From JACCZX01 sp963829995 (GTDB lineage: Bacteria > Pseudomonadota > Gammaproteobacteria > Burkholderiales > Burkholderiaceae_F): a DNA stretch of 64,000 bases. The translations under genes were made by a program, and so were the position numbers. This document shows positions 27,016 through 35,113 of this stretch, one piece after another; the stretch's first letter is position 1, and the number at the start of each line of letters is the position of its first letter. Where the stretch lies: NCBI GenBank assembly GCA_963829995.1, contig CAWHKW010000014.1:62001-126000 (forward strand), in the 5' to 3' direction. The notes under the pieces were generated by a model that was not told the DNA's origin, did not search any database, and saw only the letters and a program-made list of their open reading frames with translations.

Positions 27016-27729
27016 ATGGACGTTCGACGCACCCAGTTGTGGCAAGCGATGGGACTTGGGCCGATTTACCGGTTGCGCAGCAGCACGACGCAGTCACCGG
27101 TGATGGTTGAGACAACACATCCGGCACGCGATAGAGCAGCCACCATTGCGCATCTCGAGTGGCAAGAGCTGAAGCAGGAAGTGACCAGCTGCCGCGCGTG
27201 TTCGTTGTGCGAGACGCGCAAGCAAACGGTTTTTGGCGTAGGCAACACCAACGCCGAATGGATGCTGATCGGTGAAGCGCCGGGCGCAGAAGAAGATGCG
27301 CGCGGTGAGCCTTTCGTCGGCCAGGCCGGGCGGCTGCTCGACAACATGCTCGCGAGCATCGGGATGTCACGCGGAGGGCAGACGCCGAAGTCGGTCTACA
27401 TCGCAAATGTGCTGAAGTGCCGTCCGCCCGGCAACCGCAACCCGCAGCCCGACGAAGTCGCGAAGTGCGAGCCGTTCTTGCTGCGGCAGATCGAGCTTGT
27501 TGCTCCGGCGCTAATTGTCGTGATGGGTCGGTTTGCCGCGCAATCGCTGCTTGGTACCGATGCCAGTATCGCCAGCTTGCGCGGCAAGCCGCACCGCATC
27601 AATGTGGCGGGGCGCCAGATACCCGTGGTCGTCACGTATCACCCCGCTTACTTGTTGCGCAATTTGATCGACAAGGAAAAAAGCTGGGCCGATTTATGTC
27701 TGGCGCACCAGGTGTCCGCCGTAGAGTGA
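27016..27729 (+). CDS. Uracil-DNA glycosylase, family 4 (Fe-S type)
   Basis: Excises uracil from DNA, 237 residues. The four cluster cysteines are visible: C-x2-C in SCRACSLCETR, and the later pair around NVLKCRPPGNRNP and VAKCEPFLL. The uracil-binding motif is GEAPGAEEDARGEPFVGQAG, and the C-terminal motif is TYHPAYLLRN. These mark a family 4/5 enzyme, not the E. coli Ung. It starts two bases after the rimI stop, so co-transcription is near certain. The first 40 residues are poorly conserved. Confidence 0.92.
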   Translation: MDVRRTQLWQAMGLGPIYRLRSSTTQSPVMVETTHPARDRAATIAHLEWQELKQEVTSCRACSLCETRKQTVFGVGNTNAEWMLIGEAPGAEEDARGEPFVGQAGRLLDNMLASIGMSRGGQTPKSVYIANVLKCRPPGNRNPQPDEVAKCEPFLLRQIELVAPALIVVMGRFAAQSLLGTDASIASLRGKPHRINVAGRQIPVVVTYHPAYLLRNLIDKEKSWADLCLAHQVSAVE

Positions 27730-27735
27730 ACAGTG

Positions 27736-29052
27736 CTAGTGACTGACTTCGCCGATCAGCGCGACCGAATCGAATTGCCGCTGATTGAATTGATGCCGCA
27801 GCAGCACCAGCAGCATCGTGACCGCGACGAAAACGCCGAACAGCAGCATGATGGTCTGCAGCCGCAGGTCGAGCCATACCAGGACCGCATACAGGGCAAG
27901 CATCACCAGGATGCTTAAATTTTCATTGAAATTTTGCACCGCGATCGAATGCCCCGCGGACAGCAGCACGTACCCGCGGTGCTGCAACAACGCGTTCATC
28001 GGTACCACGAAGTAACCGGCCAGCATGCCGATCAACACCAGAATTCCGCACGCGATCAGCAGGAAATAACTGGCGTTGATCGTGCCGAGGCGAAGGCCAC
28101 CTTCCGGCACGATTGCCGGCGAATAAAATGCCGTGCCCGCGACGACCAAGCCCATCGCAATCCCGACCGGCAGCACGTTCAGCGCTTTCTTAAGCGACAC
28201 GGTGGCGGCGGCATACACCGCGCCGATCGTGATTCCAACCGCAACGACGGCCTGCAGAATCGCCGCGCGCGCAAGGTCGAGACCGAGCACCGTCTCGGCC
28301 CACTTCAGAACGATAAATTGCAGCGTCGCCCCGGCGCCCCAAAACAGCGTCGTCACCGCCAGTGAAATCTGTCCCAGCTTGTCGCGCCACAGGACCGTGC
28401 AGCAGTGCACGAAGCCGACCAGCAGCTTCCAGGGATGCACATGCTGCTTCGCGTAGCGCGCGCCGGTATCGGGAATCATCAGGTTGATCGCTGCCGCCAG
28501 CACGTAGATCCAGACTATGACTGCAATCGCCGCCTCACCTGACAGGTCGATCCCGGTGTCGATGAACGGCACATCGTGGGCCAGCAGCCACGCGGAGACA
28601 TTCCTGTCGATCAACATGCCGCCAATCAAAAACCCGACGATGATTGACGTCACCGTCAGACCTTCGATCCAGCCGTTGGCGACCACCAGTTTTTCCGGTG
28701 GCAGCAGCTCGGTCACGATGCCGTATTTGGCGGGTGAATACGCCGCTGCGCCGAAGCCCACCACCGCATACGCAAGCAGCGGATGAGCGCCGAGAAACAT
28801 CATCATGCAGCCGCCGACCTTGATCATGTTCGTGATGAACATGACGCGCGCTTTGGGAAACGAGTCGGCGAAGGCCCCGACAAATGCCGCCAGCGCGACG
28901 TACGAGAACACGAAAAACAGTTTCAGCATCGGCGTCATCCACGCCGGTGCCTGGACGTCGCGCAACAATGCGATCGCGGCGATCAGGAGAGCGTTGTCGG
29001 CCAGTGACGAAAAAAATTGCGCGGCCATGATGACGTAGAAGCCGCGTGTCAT
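27736..29052 (-). CDS. lplT: Lysophospholipid transporter LplT
   Basis: Inner-membrane MFS flippase returning lysophospholipids to the cytoplasm, 438 residues from ATG 29052. The N-terminus GFYVIMAAQFFSSLADNALL, then VGAFADSFPKARVM and SPAKYGIVTELLPPEKLVVA, is typical of LplT/MFS-Aas proteins. Twelve hydrophobic segments can be counted. An ATG at 29100 is in frame, but the added 16 residues are not family-like. The acyltransferase Aas, often adjacent, is not present nearby. It lies convergent to the UDG gene and divergent from alr. Confidence 0.9.
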   Translation of the reverse strand: MTRGFYVIMAAQFFSSLADNALLIAAIALLRDVQAPAWMTPMLKLFFVFSYVALAAFVGAFADSFPKARVMFITNMIKVGGCMMMFLGAHPLLAYAVVGFGAAAYSPAKYGIVTELLPPEKLVVANGWIEGLTVTSIIVGFLIGGMLIDRNVSAWLLAHDVPFIDTGIDLSGEAAIAVIVWIYVLAAAINLMIPDTGARYAKQHVHPWKLLVGFVHCCTVLWRDKLGQISLAVTTLFWGAGATLQFIVLKWAETVLGLDLARAAILQAVVAVGITIGAVYAAATVSLKKALNVLPVGIAMGLVVAGTAFYSPAIVPEGGLRLGTINASYFLLIACGILVLIGMLAGYFVVPMNALLQHRGYVLLSAGHSIAVQNFNENLSILVMLALYAVLVWLDLRLQTIMLLFGVFVAVTMLLVLLRHQFNQRQFDSVALIGEVSH

Positions 29053-29231
29053 GCCGCCGGCTGCTGATGTCGAAACAACCGCGGGTGCTGTCGGAAACAA
29101 GCGAAACGTCTCCCAAGGATTTCGCGCTTGATGGCACGCGCTTTGACGGGCTTATATCACGCAGTCACTCGCTCGCGATGACACGCGGCACTATGCTATT
29201 GAGCATCAATTCGCAGATTGATCAGGTCCAA

Positions 29232-30332
29232 ATGCCGCGCCCGATATCCGCCGTGATCGACTTGCCAGCGATGAGTCGCAATCTCGCGCTTGCGCGCCGG
29301 CATGCGCGAGGACGGTTTTTGTGGGCGGTGGTGAAGGCGAATGCGTATGGGCACGGCTTGCAGCGCGCAATCCGCGCCTTTGCCGACGCCGATGGCCTTG
29401 CATTGCTCGATCTCGACGAGGCTCAGCGCGCGCGCGATGCCGGGTGGTCGCGGCCCATCTTGCTGCTGGAAGGATGCTTCGAGCCGCGTGACGTGGACGC
29501 CGTATCGGCGCTCAAGTTGACGCCGGTGGTGCACAACGCCGAACAGATTGACCTGCTCGAGCGCGCCCGGTTGGCGGCTCCGATCGATGTCTATCTGAAG
29601 TTCAATAGCGGAATGAATCGGCTTGGCTTCAATGTGCGCGATATCGCAGTCGCGACGACGGCATATCAGCGGATTAAGGCTTCGCCCAACGTCGCGCAAC
29701 TGACGCTGATGATTCATTTCGCAAACGCGGATCGTGCGACCGGGGCCAGTGGTCCAGCCGAAGTGCGCGAGCAACTGGCGGCGCTGCAACAGGTCGCCAG
29801 CGACTGGCCCGAGCCGCGCAGCTTCGCCAATTCGGCTGCGTTGTTCCTCCGGCCCGAAGTGAACGGGGATTCGGTGCGGCCGGGAATTGTGCTGTATGGC
29901 GCTGCGACCGACGAGTCGCATACCGCGGCACACTTGGGCGTCGAGCCGGCAATGACGTTGAGGTCACGCGTGATCGCAGTGCAGACGCTAGATGCGGGAG
30001 AAGCGGTCGGGTATGGGTCGAGGTTTGCAGCACCGCGTTCAATGCGAATCGGTGTCGTAGCGTGCGGTTATGCGGATGGATACCCGCGCCACGCGCCCGA
30101 TGGAACGCCGGTGCTGGTCGAAGGGGTTCGGGTGCCGATTGCCGGCCGCGTGTCGATGGACATGATCACCGTCGACCTGACATCGGTTCCGCATGCGAAA
30201 GTCGGCAGCGACGTCGAGTTGTGGGGCCGCAACCTTCCGATCGATGAAGTTGCAAACTTGTGCGGGACGGTCGGCTACGAACTGATGTGCGCGCTGGCAG
30301 CGCGCGTGCCAGTCACCGAACTCATTGATTGA
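29232..30332 (+). CDS. alr: Alanine racemase
   Basis: PLP enzyme interconverting L- and D-alanine for peptidoglycan, 366 residues. Lys35 in VVKANAYGHG forms the Schiff base, the catalytic Tyr is in AVGYGSRF, and PLP-phosphate contacts include GRVSMDMITVD. YVKFNSGMNRLGF-type sequence (YLKFNSGMNRLGF) is the classic motif. ATG 29232 gives the family N-terminus PRPISAVIDL. A catabolic DadX is the alternative, but the nearest dadA is about 18 kb away. radA follows 15 bases on. Confidence 0.94.
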   Translation: MPRPISAVIDLPAMSRNLALARRHARGRFLWAVVKANAYGHGLQRAIRAFADADGLALLDLDEAQRARDAGWSRPILLLEGCFEPRDVDAVSALKLTPVVHNAEQIDLLERARLAAPIDVYLKFNSGMNRLGFNVRDIAVATTAYQRIKASPNVAQLTLMIHFANADRATGASGPAEVREQLAALQQVASDWPEPRSFANSAALFLRPEVNGDSVRPGIVLYGAATDESHTAAHLGVEPAMTLRSRVIAVQTLDAGEAVGYGSRFAAPRSMRIGVVACGYADGYPRHAPDGTPVLVEGVRVPIAGRVSMDMITVDLTSVPHAKVGSDVELWGRNLPIDEVANLCGTVGYELMCALAARVPVTELID

Positions 30333-30347
30333 CCAACTGACTGAACG

Positions 30348-31707
30348 ATGGCGAAAGCGAAGACACAGTTTGTGTGTGCCGAATGCGGCGGCGCGAGCCT
30401 GAAGTGGCAGGGCCAGTGCCCGCATTGCAATGCGTGGAACTCGTTGTCGGAAGGTCGCATTGAGACGCCGACAGAACATCGCTACGGTGGGCTGGCAACT
30501 GCGGCATCGTCTCCGCAGTCTTTGGGCGACGTGCAGGCGCGCGAAATGCCGCGTGTCGCCTCGGGCGTCGATGAGTTTGATCGCGTGTTGGGCGGCGGTT
30601 TCGTCGAGGGCGGCGTGGTGTTAATCGGCGGTGACCCCGGCATCGGAAAGTCGACACTGCTGTTGCAGTCGCTGGCGGCGTTGTCGGCGAATGCGCGGGT
30701 TCTTTACATCAGCGGCGAGGAGTCGGCGGCGCAGGTGGCGCTGCATGCGCGACGACTCGGCGTGGATGCCGGCCGCGTGCGGTCTGCTGTCCGAAATATC
30801 GCTGGAGCGCATCAGCGCCACGATTGGCTCTGAAAAGCCATCGGTCGTGGTGATCGACTCGATCCAGACGCTTTATTCGGAACAGTTGCAGTCGGCACCA
30901 GGCTCGGTGGCACAAGTGCGCGAATGCGCCGCGCAACTAACGCGCCTGGCGAAGCAATCTGGATTGACGCTGATCATGATCGGCCACGTGACCAAGGATG
31001 GCTCGCTGGCCGGGCCGCGCGTGCTCGAGCACATGGTCGACACGGTTTTGTATTTCGAAGGCGACTCGCACTCGTCATTTCGCTTGATTCGCGCGTTCAA
31101 GAATCGCTTTGGCGCAGTCAACGAGCTGGGCGTTTTTGCGATGACGGATCGTGGGCTCAAAGGCGTGGCGAATCCGTCGGCACTGTTTCTGTCGAAGCAC
31201 GATGTTCAGGTCGCTGGCTCATGCGTGATGGCAACGCAGGAAGGCACACGCCCGCTGCTGGTCGAAATCCAGGCATTGGTCGACGCCGCGCATGTGCCGA
31301 ACCCGCGCCGACTGTCGGTCGGCCTGGATCAGCAGCGATTGGCCATGTTGCTCGCGGTCCTGCATCGGCACGCGGGCATCGCAACGTCCGATCAGGACGT
31401 TTTCGTCAACGCGGTAGGTGGCGTGCGGATCGGCGAGCCGGCCGCTGATCTGCCCGTGTTGCTCGCAGTGGTGTCATCGATGCGCGATAAGCCGTTGCCG
31501 CGCGGCTTGGTTGCTTTCGGCGAGATTGGCCTCGCAGGAGAAGTTCGGCCGGCGCCGCGCGGGCAGGAGCGCCTGCGCGAGGCGGCGAAGCTCGGATTCT
31601 CGATGGCGCTGATACCGAAGGCAAACGCACCGAAGCAATCCATCGAAGGGCTGGAGGTGATCGCGGTGGATCGTGTCGAGCACGCGTTGGCGCGCGTGCG
31701 CGATTGA
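30348..31707 (+). CDS. radA: DNA repair protein RadA, frameshifted
   Basis: RecA-like helicase acting in branch migration during recombination. The N-terminal zinc finger is FVCAECGG and CPHCNAWN, Walker A is GGDPGIGKSTLLLQ and then YISGEES. The first frame runs on only as RSAVRNIAG and stops at 30833. From about 30784 the next frame gives LLSEISLERISATIGSEKPS then VVVIDSIQTLYS, KNRFGAVNELGVF (the RadA KNRFG motif) and the Lon-like C-terminus, ending TGA 31707. Dropping one G of CGGT at 30780-30783 reads DAGRVRLLSEIS and gives 452 residues, the usual RadA length. Sequence error likely. It abuts the convergent hpnE stop with no gap. Confidence 0.92.
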
Positions 31708-33051
31708 TCAGAGCAGGGCGCGTGCGGCAGCGCGACCACTGCGCACGGCCGCCTCGAGCGTCGATGGATAGTCGGACACGGTCCAATCCCCCGCGATCGC
31801 AAAGCCCGGCCACGGAGTTCGATTGGCAGGGCGTTGCAGGTGGGGGACGGCAGCCAGCGTTGCCCGACGATCAGCAATCGCGCGGGCATCGAACGGCGCC
31901 GGCAAGCTCAGATCGTCCGTCAATTGCTGTGCCACTGCCTGGCAAACGTCCTCAAGTGACTCGGCTTCGTGCGGGCCGCTCGAGCTGATGACGGCAGCAA
32001 GTACGCCCTGATTCGCCGGGTCGAGCGTGCCGCGGTCGAATATCCATTGCGCGTAACGGCGTTTCGCGGGGTCATCCAACAGCGCGGTGAAACCGCGCGC
32101 AATGCGCACCGACGGTGCGTACTTCAAGTAAACGGTGTAAATCGGCTCGTGCTCGAAGCGGGCTAGCGCTTCGTAGGTTGCGTTCAGTGCATCCATCCGC
32201 CCGACGATGTGCTCGAGGTGATTTGGGGCGGCTGCGTAGACGACGGCATCGACTTCAATCGTCCGTCCAGGCTCGTTGCGCAAGTGAAGATGAAAGCGAT
32301 CCTTGTGGTCGATCCTGGCGGCTCTCGCATCGCGCAGAACTTCCCCGCCATGCGTCACCACGTAGCGCTCGACTGCATCGGGAAGCAGCGCTGAAAGGTC
32401 GGCGCGCGGCACCCACATTTCGCTGGCCAGACCCGTGGAGCCGAGCGAGTCGCGCAACACGTTGGCAAAAATTTGCGCAGACGCCCGGTCGAGTGGTGTG
32501 TTGAGCGCAGCCAGCGCGAGCGGCCGCCACACGCGCCGCACGACCTGTGGTGTCTGCCTGCATTCGAGCAGCCACTCTGTCGTGCTGCGATCGCTGCCAA
32601 TGTTCCAGCCGGATTTTTTAAGCGTACGCAGCAACGCGATCATTGCTGCGCGATCCGCGAGGTCCAAGCCACGCGCAGTGATCAGCGCGGCAGCCAGATG
32701 CCATGGTGCAGGCAGCCGTGCGGCTTGCAAGCGAAATCCGTCCGGATAGTGCATCTCGAACGGACGTCGCTCAACGACGACGTCAAGCGCAACATTCAAC
32801 CGCTCGAACAATGCTGCCGTTTCGGTGTAAGCGCCGATCAGCAAGTGCTGGCCGTTGTCGAGCACATGCCAATGTCCTGCCAGTTCGAGCGGCAACCGCC
32901 GCGCACGACCTCCGAGCTCGTCGCTCGCTTCCAGAAGCGTTACGGAGACACCGTTGGCGGCCAACTCCGCCGCGGCGGCGCAACCGGCCCAGCCAGCGCC
33001 GACAACAGCGACGGTTCGCGGTGCATTCAACTGCGTACCCACGTCCGCCAT
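31708..33051 (-). CDS. hpnE: Hydroxysqualene dehydroxylase HpnE
   Basis: FAD-dependent oxidoreductase converting hydroxysqualene to squalene, the last step of the HpnCDE route. It has 447 residues. The N-terminal dinucleotide fold is VAVVGAGWAGCAAAAELAA, then EASDELGGRARR. FAD-contact segment HVLDNGQHLLIGAY is typical of HpnE. The C-terminus PWPGFAIAGDWT followed by YPSTLEAAVRSGR is the squalene-associated desaturase-type motif. ATG 33051 overlaps the end of hpnD by 25 bases, so hpnC-hpnD-hpnE is one operon. A squalene-hopene cyclase is not in the window. Confidence 0.93.
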   Translation of the reverse strand: MADVGTQLNAPRTVAVVGAGWAGCAAAAELAANGVSVTLLEASDELGGRARRLPLELAGHWHVLDNGQHLLIGAYTETAALFERLNVALDVVVERRPFEMHYPDGFRLQAARLPAPWHLAAALITARGLDLADRAAMIALLRTLKKSGWNIGSDRSTTEWLLECRQTPQVVRRVWRPLALAALNTPLDRASAQIFANVLRDSLGSTGLASEMWVPRADLSALLPDAVERYVVTHGGEVLRDARAARIDHKDRFHLHLRNEPGRTIEVDAVVYAAAPNHLEHIVGRMDALNATYEALARFEHEPIYTVYLKYAPSVRIARGFTALLDDPAKRRYAQWIFDRGTLDPANQGVLAAVISSSGPHEAESLEDVCQAVAQQLTDDLSLPAPFDARAIADRRATLAAVPHLQRPANRTPWPGFAIAGDWTVSDYPSTLEAAVRSGRAAARALL

Positions 33052-33863
33052 GCAATCCACAACTTGCGGAGCGGTGTCAGCGCGACGCGCTGATGCAATA
33101 CCTGAAAATTCTCGCGCTCGATCTCGGTCAGCAGCGCCGAGTAAATCGCACCCATCATCAAACCGGCCCGTTGCGCTTTGCGGTCCACTTCGGGCAGCAG
33201 CGCCAGCGCTTCCCGGTACACCGCGCGCGCGCGGTCCGCCTGCAAGCGCATCAAAGGCAAAAAGCCGTCGACGTAACGTGCAGCCAGCACGTCGGAGACC
33301 TTGACCTCGAAGCGCTGCATCTCATCAAGCGGAAGATAAATGCGGCCGCGCCGCGCATCGTCACCGACGTCACGGATGATGTTGATCAACTGCAGCGCGA
33401 GCCCGAGGCGGGCAGCGTATTGAAGGGTTCTCGGGTCGCGAAAGCCGAAAATCCCGGCCGACATCTCACCGACGACACCGGCGACCAGGTGTGCGTAGCG
33501 CTGAAGCGCTGCATAGTCGAGAAATCGATTCTGTCGCAAATCGACGTGCATCCCATCGAGGACGGCGCCCAGTCTTTGCTCGGAAATTCCGAATTCGCCA
33601 CGTATGAATGGCTGCAGGGCGCGGGTGACCGGGTGAGTCGGGTTCCCGCCGAACAACTGCGCGAGCTCGCTGCGCCACCAGGCAAGCGTGGCCTCGGCGG
33701 CGCCGGCATCGCTGACTTCATCGACGACGTCATCGACTTCGCGGCAATACGCGTAAACCGCCGTGATCGCGCGGCGCCGCTCGGGCGGCAAGAACAGGAA
33801 CGAGTAATAGAAGCTCGACCCGCTGCTGGCGGCTTTTTGCTGGCAGTACTCGTCCGGGGTCAT
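33027..33863 (-). CDS. hpnD: Presqualene diphosphate synthase HpnD
   Basis: Condenses two farnesyl diphosphates into presqualene diphosphate, 278 residues. The N-terminus MTPDEYCQQKAASSGSSFYY is family-like. The two aspartate-rich motifs are CREVDDVVDE and IIRDVGDDARRG, binding Mg-diphosphate. There is no Shine-Dalgarno before ATG 33863; instead the ATG overlaps the TGA of a 38-codon ORF, so initiation likely depends on coupling. Upstream in-frame codons to 34034 are repeat-derived and not part of the protein. The start codon is in the loop of a 15-bp inverted repeat. HpnD is favoured over HpnC for this gene by its sequence; hpnC is directly upstream. Confidence 0.94.
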   Translation of the reverse strand: MTPDEYCQQKAASSGSSFYYSFLFLPPERRRAITAVYAYCREVDDVVDEVSDAGAAEATLAWWRSELAQLFGGNPTHPVTRALQPFIRGEFGISEQRLGAVLDGMHVDLRQNRFLDYAALQRYAHLVAGVVGEMSAGIFGFRDPRTLQYAARLGLALQLINIIRDVGDDARRGRIYLPLDEMQRFEVKVSDVLAARYVDGFLPLMRLQADRARAVYREALALLPEVDRKAQRAGLMMGAIYSALLTEIERENFQVLHQRVALTPLRKLWIAWRTWVRS

Positions 33864-33891
33864 CGCGCAACGAGCAGCCAGCAAAAAGCCG
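33830..33891 (-). promoter_or_regulatory. Perfect 15-bp inverted repeat bracketing the hpnD start codon
   Basis: On the minus-strand transcript CGGCTTTTTGCTGGC (33891-33877) pairs perfectly with GCCAGCAAAAAGCCG (33844-33830). The 32-base loop contains the hpnD ATG (33863-33861). The 3' arm is the hpnD coding sequence for codons 7-11 (roughly CQQKA); the 5' arm is inside the preceding 38-codon ORF. It could hide the start unless the upstream ORF is being translated. A regulatory role is inferred. Confidence 0.6.
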
Positions 33892-33976
33892 TGCGGCGCG
33901 GACGCGCCGCAGCGGCACCAAGGGAGCGCAAAGCGCGACCGCGCTTCGCAGGCTGGCAGTACTCGTCGGGGGTCAT
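33860..33976 (-). CDS. 38-codon ORF from tandem unit, coupled to hpnD
   Basis: Reads MTPDEYCQ, the same first eight residues as HpnD, then an Arg/Ala-rich stretch ending FCWLLVAR. Its TGA (33862-33860) overlaps the hpnD ATG as ATGA, and its own ATG overlaps the stop of the ORF before it. Either a translated leader peptide that delivers ribosomes to hpnD, or a by-product of the repeat. No database evidence available. Confidence 0.4.
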   Translation of the reverse strand: MTPDEYCQPAKRGRALRSLGAAAARPRRTAFCWLLVAR

Positions 33977-34089
33977 CGCGCAACGAGCAGCCAGCAAAAA
34001 GCCGTGCGGCGCGGACGCGCCGCAGCGGCACCAAGAGAGCGCGAAGCGCGAACGCGCTTGAAGTTTTGGCAGTACTCGTCGGAAGTCAT
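33973..34089 (-). CDS. 38-codon ORF from partial/second tandem unit, coupled to hpnC
   Basis: Begins MTSDEYCQ and ends FCWLLVAR, closely like its neighbour. Its ATG (34089-34087) overlaps the hpnC TGA (34088-34086), and its TGA overlaps the next ORF's ATG at 33976. This is probably the original hpnD start, cut off from the hpnD body by the repeat units. Protein role unknown. Confidence 0.4.
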   Translation of the reverse strand: MTSDEYCQNFKRVRASRSLGAAAARPRRTAFCWLLVAR

Positions 34090-34895
34090 GCTGCGAGCGG
34101 TTGCAGCGCCCGCCAGCCCATCAACGTCCAGTCGCGCGCCGACAGAGTCGGGCGCCGAGTGAACACGTCGCCGTTGACAGCATCGATGCGCTCCAGAATT
34201 CGCAAGCCGCCCTGTACGACCAGTCTGAGTTCCAGCCCGACTCTGCCACCGAGCGCGCGTGCGAGCGGCGCGCCACGGTGCAAGAGGTCACGGGTGCGCT
34301 GAACTTCGAACGCCATCAGGCTCCGCCATCGCTCGTCGACCGTGCTGCGTGCGATCTGCGCTTCACTCACGCCAAATGTTGTCAGATCCGACTGCGGCAA
34401 ATACACGCGCCCCTTGCGCCAATCGAGTGCGATGTCCTGCCAGAAGTTAGCGAGTTGCAGGCCGCTGCAGATCGCATCGGACTGCTGCAAATGCTTCTCT
34501 TCGCCGCGGCGAAAGAGCTGCAACAGCAAGCGACCGATCGGATTGGCCGAGCGGCGGCAATAGCCGAGCAGCATTTCGAAGGAGGCATAACGCACCGTTG
34601 AAACGTCCTGCGAAAAGGCGGACAGCAGGTCATGAAACAGCGGCAGCGCCAGCTGATGCTCGCTGACCGCCGTTGCGAGGTCCGGCCAAGCGGACGGCAA
34701 ACCGCTTTCGATCGCATGAAGTTGCGCTCTTAATGCATCAAGTGCCGCCAGACGTTCTGCCGGCGCAGCGTCTCCTTCATCGGCAATGTCGTCAGCCGTG
34801 CGCGCAAAGCGATAAATCGCGCGCACTGCCGGACGCAGCGCAGCCGGCATCAGCCACGATGCAACGGGAAAATTCTCGTAGTGGCCGACACTCAT
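34086..34895 (-). CDS. hpnC: Hydroxysqualene synthase HpnC
   Basis: Converts presqualene diphosphate to hydroxysqualene, 269 residues. The N-terminus SVGHYENFPVASWLMPAALR is the HpnC signature. Aspartate motifs are FARTADDIADEGD and LANFWQDIALDWRKGR. The ATG at 34895 is chosen since upstream codons run through a tRNA gene on the other strand. hpnC is the first gene of the hpn operon; a promoter would have to lie in 34896-35000, shared with the divergent tRNA-Leu. Its stop overlaps the first 38-codon ORF. Confidence 0.93.
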   Translation of the reverse strand: MSVGHYENFPVASWLMPAALRPAVRAIYRFARTADDIADEGDAAPAERLAALDALRAQLHAIESGLPSAWPDLATAVSEHQLALPLFHDLLSAFSQDVSTVRYASFEMLLGYCRRSANPIGRLLLQLFRRGEEKHLQQSDAICSGLQLANFWQDIALDWRKGRVYLPQSDLTTFGVSEAQIARSTVDERWRSLMAFEVQRTRDLLHRGAPLARALGGRVGLELRLVVQGGLRILERIDAVNGDVFTRRPTLSARDWTLMGWRALQPLAA

Positions 34896-34949
34896 GGCGT
34901 CGAAGCTATCACAGCTCCTCGCGTGAACAAGCTGCCACGATGGTTCCGT

Positions 34950-34955
34950 TAGAAT
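34950..34955 (+). promoter_or_regulatory. Candidate -10 box for tRNA-Leu / tig
   Basis: TAGAAT, five of six matches to TATAAT, 49 bases upstream of the tRNA. No clear -35 at proper spacing. Weak call. Confidence 0.3.
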
Positions 34956-35004
34956 CGGCGCCGTTTCGTCAGTCGCGAACAGAAAAGCGACAACAGCATG
35001 CGCC

Positions 35005-35091
35005 GCGAAGGTGGCGAAATTGGTAGACGCACCAGGTTTAGGTCCTGACGCCTTCACCGGCGTGGGGGTTCGAGTCCCCCCCTTCGCACCA
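35005..35091 (+). tRNA. tRNA-Leu (anticodon TAG)
   Basis: 87 bases including encoded CCA (35089-35091). The acceptor arm GCGAAGG pairs with CCTTCGC, the anticodon TAG is at 35039-35041 in loop TTTAGGT, and the T arm contains GTTCGAGTC. The long variable arm and the D-loop TGGTAGACGC are as in leucine tRNAs. It precedes tig by 22 bases. Confidence 0.97.
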
Positions 35092-35113
35092 CCGAACAAT
35101 TCAACGACTAAGA

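Larger units (their letters stand above)
33841..34089. repeat. 113-bp tandem repeat, two units plus a partial third copy
   Basis: Units at 33841-33953 and 33954-34066, period exactly 113 bases, and a 23-base partial copy at 34067-34089 (TGGCAGTACTCGTCGG, two changes, GTCAT). The partial part is the 5' end of an hpnD-like start, so 23 bases occur three times flanking two 90-base inserts. Inside each insert are a palindrome TGCGGCGC-GGAC-GCGCCGCA and a second hairpin AAGCGC-GACC/GAAC-GCGCTT; the base differences between units fall in the loop of the second hairpin and around it, not in the stems. It may be a short mobile or slippage-derived element. Confidence 0.95.

Noticed and set aside
33864..34034. 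Longer N-terminus of HpnD
   Set aside because: The added residues are translated repeat DNA in another frame from the coupled ORFs; MTPDEYCQ at 33863 matches the family start.
32703..34061. Plus-strand ORF of about 450 codons across hpnE/hpnD and the repeat
   Set aside because: Antisense to two well-supported genes; low-complexity Arg/Ala composition; no motifs.
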